DNA from: Bugula neritina | Taxonomy: Eukaryota; Bryozoa; Gymnolaemata; Cheilostomatida; Bugulidae | Length of the DNA: 64,000 bases | Reading direction: 5' to 3' | Assembly (NCBI GenBank): GCA_964035545.1 | Contig: OZ037771.1 | Location: forward strand, 15,111,789-15,175,788 | Shown: positions 57,201 to 64,000 of the stretch, in pieces | Layout of the letters: the number at the start of each line of letters is the position of its first letter | Numbering within the stretch: the first letter of the stretch is position 1 | Translations under genes and position numbers: made by a program | Notes under the pieces: model-generated | Database searches by the model: none | Seen by the model: the letters and a program-made list of their open reading frames with translations, nothing else | What the model was told of the DNA's origin: nothing

Positions 57201-60200
57201 CTATGAGGCTCAATACTGATATCATCTATAGCTATCAATGAGTTGTATGGGTAGAGGTCACTGGTTCGTATGATAAACACAACCTGAAATATCAGCAATC
57301 AAATGACATTCCAGCAACAAACTTTAAAATATACGAAAGAATATAAAATATAAGCAGCTTGTTTATTACATTTGATTTTTATTGAAATTTGACTTTTAGT
57401 ATGACTGGTTGTCAGAGAAAATTTATTTCAACAGGAAGCTCAATAATTTCAAGTCACCATTTAAGATTATTTTATGTTTACTTTAGTTAGAATCATTCGA
57501 GCTGATACCTGGAAGGTGACTGAATTTTCAATTTCAACCTGAGCATTCTTCCATCCCGGAGTTTGATCTCCTTTCCTCTCAAAGACCGTATCTAAGATGC
57601 TACCTCGAGAGTTGAGGGTGGACACTGCTAGCACCCCTCTGGTTTGGTACGCCCCACTCATGTGGTATGCAAACCTTAGACACCTCTTTCTGACCTCTAC
57701 AATAGCAAGTATCAAGTGTGTGTAAGGAGTATAAATATAATTAAAGGTATATAAGTAATGATCATATAAAATATGGGTAGATTTGTAATTTGACATTTCA
57801 TATCTATAACACAAAATTAAAGATCCTTTTGTCAAACTATAGTGATTAATGCTTCACTTAGCAGTTTTAATTTTTGCCTTTTCTTCTATTTATGATCCGC
57901 TATAAAACTTAACCAGCGGCCAATAGTATAAATTGCTTTGTAAAATAAACTAAGTGGACTCACTAGAAGAGCTGAACATAGGTGAGACAAGTCTTGCCTC
58001 GTCCCTTAAACTAGTCTGGAACTCTGCAGGTGCAGCTATAAAGAATCTGTTGGAGTTGTGGTCTCTCTGCACACTCTGCAGAATGAAAAGAATGACGCTG
58101 AGTTTCCATTACCTCGCATTATGCAAATGAGTTCTTGTTCAGATAATGTTGTGGTTGCAGTTTGCATGAACTGATGGTTGTGGTTTCATCTAATGCAACT
58201 GTTTCCAAACATCAAATTAGAAATTCATTTGAAGCTTGGAAACTTAGTGTGAAAAACTCTTTGACACAGCTTGACACAGTGTGACACACTTTGACACATT
58301 GTGACACTGTGTGACAGAGTCTGACACAGTGTGACATGACACGAAAAGTCTAAATATACCATACTTCTAGGTAACCAAATAACTATAAATAAATGTCAGT
58401 TGTTTTCTCATTTCGAACCAAAGTTTTTGCCTGAGAGAATCCTAGCCTCACCTCCATATACTTGGTGGAAACGAACATTCTTCTCATGTCCAGCTGGTCA
58501 TCTTCGCTGTTCCTGAATGTGCACATGTCATCGGCAAAGTCACAGTTGACTGCTGCGTCGTCTGCAAGTTCACATCTACTTCCTGTATAGCCAATCTGAC
58601 ATGTGCAGGTGTATGCTGTGGGAGAGGAAGACAAGCAGGTGCCCCCATTGCTGCATGGGTTCGACAGGCAGCCATCTGTAAATGTATTGGCAGCATTAGC
58701 ATAAACTTTCACAGTTTTTACAGTGAAAGCTAAAATCTATAGTTGTTAACTTAAAATCTGTGCAATTTAGTTTGATTTTGAAATAAACTTGATTGACACT
58801 TGAAGCTATAATAGCCTGGAGCTGGCAAAGTGAACTTTTACATGCGAACAGTGTTTAGATTAAAAAGTGGCCATATCACCTTTGAATGCCTTTAGAGTAG
58901 CTGTAAAGCCTTTCCTGGTAGCCACAGACCCGTTCCTCGCATCAAACACTATCATCATTTGGTGATTCTGGTGGTCCAGTCGAGTGTTGAATGGTCCAAG
59001 CACTCCGTTACCACATAATCTAAACAAGGCATAGGTTAGAGTATAAGTAGTAGCTGTAGTTCTGAGATCAAAAGCCTTCTGTCCTCATGACTGGCAGTGG
59101 GGTATTCTAGATGCTTAAAAAAATGTGGCTGAAAAAAATATTTTTACCAAAAAACAACTTTTAAATAAGTAAATCTGGTAATTGACAATCACCGAATAAA
59201 ATATAACAGAAAAGTCTAATCCTCAGACCCAGATTACACTCACATGTCGCCTCTTTGGGCCAAAAGGTTGTTTCTGATTTCTACCCAATGCGGACACAAA
59301 TTTCTCAAGCTTGCTACTTGCAAGTCATCAAACGTGACCTGCACCAAGTAGCCCGGAGGTGCGGTTATCAGCCATATGCACTTCTCATTGTCGTAGTTCT
59401 CGGGGTAGTTGGGAGTCGTGATTGTTCTTGGCTCACCCGGTGACAAGGTTATTTCCTCTCCACAACCTGAAAATATTCATTCCACAATAACACAACTTGC
59501 TTCTTTGTATTACATTTAATGGACGTCACGTCGTGTGGTGTCACATGACTATACTCACGGCTGTCGACTCTCTCACACCTGCTGCCTGCCAGACCCTCGG
59601 GACAAACACACCGACATCTCCCTCCCTTGAAGATTGGGTACCCTTCATTCAAACAGTTGTTCACACAGTTGCCTTGGCAGTATTCCTTGTTGACGGCCAT
59701 TATGTCATAGAAGCTCAGGGCAGCTCGCTGTCCCAGCAGCACGTCCTTCTTTGGGTTCTTTGCTGTGATTGTTGGCTTGTTTAGGTACAGTGCGAACGAC
59801 TACAATATCATGAGATATAAAAATGGTGATTAAAAGAAGTACTCCTGTATTGTGATTTATGATTTAATGATTGAATAGAATTTTATGGTTAGTGCACTAG
59901 TTTGGAAAAGTAACTCTATGATTAGCATACTAAATCAGGACAGATAACTCCATACATGGTTAGAATACATATTAGGAAAAGATGACTCAAAGAGTAGTAC
60001 ACTAGTTGGGGAAGGATAACTCTACAGTTAGTATATATGACTTAGAGAAGATAACTGTATGATTAGTACACTAGTTGGGGAAGGAGATTCAATGAATAGC
60101 ATATTTGCTGAGCGTAGAAAAATCTATGAATAACCTACTAGTTAGAGAAAGATAACTCTATGGTTAGCACACAGGGGGAAATAACTCTACAGTTAGTACA

Positions 60201-63200
60201 TGACTTAGAGAAGATAACTGTATGGTTAGCATACTAGTTGAGGAAAGATAACTCTATGAATAGTACACTAATTGAGGAAAAATAACTCTGTAGTTACCAC
60301 TCTAGTGAGAGAAAGACAACTGTGCATGCAATTAGTAAACCTATCAACGTAACTGAAACTCTCTAAGCTTGGACGAAGAGAAACCTCACCCTGGGACTGT
60401 AGTGCATGATACTGTTGAGGTCATAACGCACACCCTCAGGTATTTTGGCGTCGTAGTAGGTCTGGAAGTTGTGGATGCTGGCTCTGTTTATCTTATCAAC
60501 GTGAATCCGGATGTGGTCATCTCGATCTGGACGGGATTGTTCATGTATTAGTCCGAGCGCATGGCCCAGCTCGTGGGCGACTGTGCCAGTCTGTAAATAG
60601 ACAATAGCCCTAGTTTACTATAGTTGAGTCTCTTTTGATTGGACGTTTCAGTTTTTATATAGATTTTTAGTGTATCTAAAAAGTTGTGCAGGGTTTGTAA
60701 ATTCCTTTTGCTTACAAAGCGTGTTACAAAATAAAAAATAGGTGAAACAAGTTTTATTCTGCAATTTACTAGATATTCCCTGTTTGAATTATACTAAATT
60801 TTTCACCTAAACTTTCTCAGATATTTTAATATTTCCCTAGAAAGTGGAGCTGTTTTCTAAAAGACCAAATATTTAGTGGTATCGTTTCAAATATCAGCTG
60901 CGAAATGAACATAAACTGCTAGTAGTACAATAAGAATTTGTAGAGAAAATAAAGAAATAGAGAGGGGATGACCTACATATTTTTAAGTACATGTGAGTAA
61001 AGTTTACCTACCAAAAGCAGTATGACCTATTTGTAAGTACAAGTTTATACCTACCCTACTTCCCATTAGTTTAACCTACTCCACTCTAGTCTATACCTTT
61101 TATCTCGTGACATGTTTAAAAAAACGACAAAGTAAAGATATACTGCAGAAAAAACTTACTGCTGTGAAGCAGGTACCTTGACCTAACTTTAGAAGTTGCT
61201 TCCCTCCTGAATTCTTTATGTTGGGCTGGTAGCCAACGTACGAGCTACATCTAAAAAAGACAATCAATTCATATGACAATGTTTCTCGCAACTGCATTTA
61301 ATACAGTTTACTGACAACCTATACATGAAAGTCAAAGCTTTCAATAAAGGTATTTTTAGTATTGCTATATCTCTTTGTACTCTTAGTTTAAGCCTCCTAG
61401 CTTCAGTAGGTTTTTACTTTAAACAAGTTGTTTTATAACAGTAGCTGTTTTAGATTCGACCCTCTATGCTCCAAGGCTATGCACTAAGGCAATGCACTAA
61501 GACTATGCTCTAAGACTATGCTCTTCACCGATATTCTTAGGCTATGCTTTGTCTGCCATGTTGTCTTTACATGTAATAATTATGCATTACCTTTTTGTTC
61601 ATTTGTAAGATTTTATAAGCGAAAGTATTGTAAGGTTTTTTCATCACAACACACAAAGCCCAAGACTGGGTAAGCTAATAAGACATTATATATGACTGCA
61701 TTGTTTTTATGTCATGTTTCCAGAGTTGAAATACCCCTGTGCCATTATGTAGTCCCTGTTACAATGCCCCCTGCCATATACACCTGCTTCTTAATAAACG
61801 TCTGCAAGGAGCGATTGAATGTCATATCCTGATACGGAGTAATAGATGTAACTGATATTTTGTTTATAGACTAAGTGCACACAACTTCTTCTCACTCTAG
61901 AACATAGCTTTTCTACGACTACTGCAAACATTGTATAACACAGTGATACTCCTGTATAAGGTATATTACTCTAATACTTAGGATAGCGAGCTATATGGAT
62001 TGTGTTAGCTGGTGTAACTAAAGTTAGATATCTGTCAGATATTTACTCTGTTGTAGTGTCATACTACACTGTGTATTAGCTAATCACCCATGTATAATCG
62101 TGTCACCTATCATCCGTGATCTACACTTCCATCACTTGTTACAGTTCATAACACATTGTCATCTGGGAAGACTATACAATACACTGGGTTTCGATCATCA
62201 CAAATATGTTGCTTGTTATTTCCTACCAGCTTAGAGTGATATTGAAGCGGGTGTGAGGTAACGCCCCATCTCTACTGTGATTTTAGGAGCTCAGCTATTT
62301 AGTTTTATAGCAGCACTTAGTGTGTGTATGAGAAATGACTTTTTTCAAATGAATTGCAAAGAAAATTATTTGCCATTATTCTGCAACCCTTATTGTAAAG
62401 ATGTTTTTTACCATAAAGGAAAAAAATAACCAACTAGAATGTCTCCAGACAAAGCTTTCACATCTAAATTTAAGTTTACATTGCTTACACAGCATATATC
62501 ACGTAAAGATAGCACAAGTATAATAGCCTATATAAGAAATGGTACTGCAAAGTAATATTAAGGAATTATATGTTACAATGCTAATATATACACAATGTTA
62601 TAATAACATATCATTATGGTATAATAAATTATTGGAGTTATATAATTTCAAACTATAACAGGTTTTCAAATTACATAATATATACTTATACAAAGTAATA
62701 TATAAGTGTGTTTAGGATATCACATACCCTGGTATGTTGCTTATAGACAATACAATAGGGTCAGACGATTTCTCAACAAATCTGATGCAAGTAGCTGCCG
62801 TCCACCACTGCATAGCCTCTCGAACTGTCCTTTTGTATGTATCTGCATGCGTAGATAATTTTATGCAGGCAAAAGTTGTAAGAACATTAAATGCAATACT
62901 GGGTATACTAGATGATTTAGTGACAGTACTAGTTACTAATAGCAGTAAATACTATAGTAAGTACTTATGAGTATCAGTGAGTACTAGTGAATACTACTGA
63001 TTATCAGTGAGTAGTGAGTAGTGAGTAGTGAGTAGTGAGTAGTGAGTAGAGAGTAGAGAGTAGTATAGCAAGTATTAATGAATCAACTGTTATAATAAAG
63101 TGGATTTTTTTGGTGCAATAAAACTGTTCTACTTTGCTGCAACTCAACACAACACATCAAAAAAGCCTCTTTTCTGCTCTATATGTAGTCAAGTTGTACT

Positions 63201-63441
63201 TTCGCCTAAACAATACTTTGCGTACTTTACAAGCATGGAAAAGAAAGATAACCTCATATCTATTCATGAACTAATCACGATCATGTGACGCAGCAGCTCT
63301 AATTTACATCGTACCTGAGAAAGGTCTAGTTCTACTGAACTCAAACGGCACGACTCCATTTGGCCATTTGTCGCCTTCAACCTTGCGTTTCCTCCTAGAT
63401 CCTAAATCACCACGGGCAGCTTCTTCTGGGGTGAGTTCAAA
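51198..63441 (-). CDS. Astacin (M12A) metalloprotease with EGF, CUB and four MAM domains; 5' end outside window
   Basis: Secreted or cell-surface zinc endopeptidase by family. 21 exons: 63441-63315, 62842-62728, 61250-61160, 60590-60390, 59799-59559, 59466-59244, 59019-58880, 58675-58452, 58075-57964, 57696-57509, 57283-57073, 55667-55437, 55099-54855, 54516-54321, 54141-54014, 53551-53422, 53337-53159, 52939-52816, 52370-52155, 51959-51781, 51290-51198; 3594 nt, 1197 residues, all phases matching. Residues: RRKR furin-like site about 16-19, then the mature start WPNGVVPF; zinc motif HELGHALGLIHEQSRPDRD from 117; Met-turn SIMHYSP about 171-177; EGF about 215-258; CUB about 259-380; EGF 381-415; MAM1 about 425-585; EGF about 590-624; MAM2 about 630-783; Ser/Thr-rich linker 786-849; MAM3 862-1020; MAM4 1039-1197. 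Signal peptide and most of the propeptide are missing on the right. It resembles tolloid/NAS and meprin proteases but matches neither architecture. Confidence 0.95.
52724..52800 (+). repeat. tRNA-derived SINE (family 2) in astacin intron 18
   Basis: Box A TGGTGTAGTGGTTAG, anticodon-loop-like CTTGCAA (TGC), box B GGCTTGAATCC. The acceptor stem halves (GTCCCGT and GTGAGAG) do not pair, so it is a tRNA-like retroposon head and not a working tRNA. It is preceded by GTAGTGTTGAGTTT, shared with the copies at the right edge. Confidence 0.75.
55297..55425. repeat. 29-bp tandem repeat in astacin intron 12
   Basis: About four copies of a unit containing CCATGCTATATTACTACCAG and GTTATAACA. It begins only about 6 nt from the donor of the 55667-55437 exon. 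Confidence 0.85.
55860..57010. mobile_element. MITE-C, 1.15-kb PIF/Harbinger-like non-autonomous element in astacin intron 11
   Basis: Terminal inverted repeats TAGCTTATTCACAC at both ends, with TAA at 55857-55859 and 57011-57013 as target duplication. Two copies of the palindrome GGATCACGTGATCG lie near the left end (about 55938 and 56020). No transposase frame seen. Confidence 0.8.
58255..58345. repeat. TGACACAGTG short tandem repeat in astacin intron 8
   Basis: Eight or nine degenerate 10-11 bp units (TTGACACAGTGTGACACA). It is the reverse-complement type of the array near 4105-4290. Confidence 0.75.
59879..60330. repeat. Degenerate ~40-bp repeat in astacin intron 4
   Basis: About ten diverged units built around GATAACTCTATGRTTAGYA and ACTAGTTGGGGA. 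Confidence 0.7.
61251..62727. other. Large astacin intron 2, no feature seen
   Basis: About 1.5 kb between the exon ending with the codons for NIP and the exon starting CSSYVGY. Only a short GGCTATGCACTAAGRCTATG duplication near 61470-61560 was noticed. Confidence 0.5.
62995..63062. repeat. (GTAGTGA)n short tandem repeat in astacin intron 1
   Basis: About nine units of GTAGTGA or GTAGAGA following a looser ACTAGTGA stretch. Confidence 0.85.
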
Positions 63442-63596
63442 CTGTGTATAATATTCAGCTTAGCTGTCATACAATATGGTAATAATATGCAGGTGGCGGA
63501 GTGGGGGGGAGAGGGGGAGACGGACAGCTAGAAACTTTTTTTAACTTTATGGTATTCAAATAAAAGTGCATTTACTCTTTAGATAATATTATAAAA

Positions 63597-63695
63597 TAAT
63601 TTTGCCCTCACTGGGATTCGAACTGGAGACCTCAGGTTTGCAAGCAGGCGTGCTAGCCAATTACGCCACAGGGATGCCTGGGTAAACTCAACACT
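63597..63695 (-). repeat. tRNA-derived SINE (family 2)
   Basis: The minus strand reads GGCATCCCTGTGGCGTAATTGG (box A within), a CTTGCAA loop, then box B AGTTCGAATCC and GTGAGGGCAAAATTAT. The GTTGAGTTTACCC leader matches the copy at 52724. A fragmentary second copy, with the box B part missing, lies at about 63825-63905. Confidence 0.7.
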
Positions 63696-64000
63696 ACATC
63701 CCACCCAGTTCTCTGAACTCTACTGGTCTCTCTCTACTACTCCTTCAGTCATCAGGCTCCCCTGGTCTCTCAACTCCCTCAAAATACTACTACACTCCAC
63801 TAAAGGCCGAAATAACTTATAAGATAATTTTGCCCCTCCCCCCCTCTCCTCCAGAGACATGTTAACCATTACACTTCAGGAACCTCTATAGGTAAACTCA
63901 ACACTACAGATATATTTGACAATAAATTTATTTTGTTCAGTAAAAAATTTTGGCAACAACATTATTTTTGCGATACAATATTTCCTTGCTTTTTAATTTA

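Overview
This is a AT-rich metazoan nuclear window. Every gene is split by short-to-medium GT-AG introns. The recognisable proteins are animal families: a TRPC-type cation channel and an astacin metalloprotease with EGF, CUB and MAM domains. The intergenic DNA is full of TA microsatellites, tRNA-derived SINEs, MITE-like elements and minisatellites. This fits an invertebrate with a compact-to-medium genome; I cannot assign a phylum from sequence alone. I rebuilt gene models by hand from reading frames, splice sites and intron phases. All exon junctions given are phase-consistent, but none is supported by transcripts.

Region 1 (1-26600) is a cluster of five paralogous class I SAM-dependent methyltransferases (Methyltransf_11 type, resembling the animal proteins usually named 'putative methyltransferase DDB_G0268948-like'). 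The order and strands are MT-a (-, cut by the window start), MT-b (+), MT-c (-), MT-d (+), MT-e (+). The four complete genes each have six coding exons, nearly constant exon sizes and identical intron phases (0,2,0,2,2), and encode 282-288 aa. MT-a and MT-c are very recent duplicates that share an intronic SINE. MT-d and MT-e are a tandem pair with similar introns and leaders. The family differs mainly in the region following the SAM-binding fold, where the usual H-W-F-D signature is rewritten in four of the five copies.

Region 2 (27545-42235, minus strand) is a TRPC-type channel gene: N-terminal ankyrin repeats, the TRPC zinc-binding H-C-C-C motif, six membrane segments, pore, TRP box and a long cytoplasmic tail. 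It has two tiny in-frame exons (36 and 21 nt) in the ankyrin part. The 3' end has two possible forms: a stop at 31302, or splicing into four further phase-matched exons down to 27545.

Region 3 (42236-51197) has no gene I can support. It holds several tandem arrays, a second copy of a MITE also found at the left edge, and a SINE. Two arrays carry repeated copies of sequences resembling transcription-factor sites (Staf/ZNF143-like at 42.9-43.2 kb; nuclear-receptor half-sites at 50.65-51.2 kb).

Region 4 (51198 to beyond the right edge, minus strand) is a 21-exon secreted or pericellular astacin protease: catalytic domain, EGF, CUB, EGF, MAM, EGF, MAM, Ser/Thr-rich linker, MAM, MAM. Its signal peptide and most of its propeptide lie outside the window. 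The coding sequence ends exactly inside the first unit of a 23-bp minisatellite.

The three gene groups have no obvious shared pathway. The main novelty lies in the expanding methyltransferase cluster, the unusual domain order of the protease, and repeat arrays placed against stop codons and splice donors.
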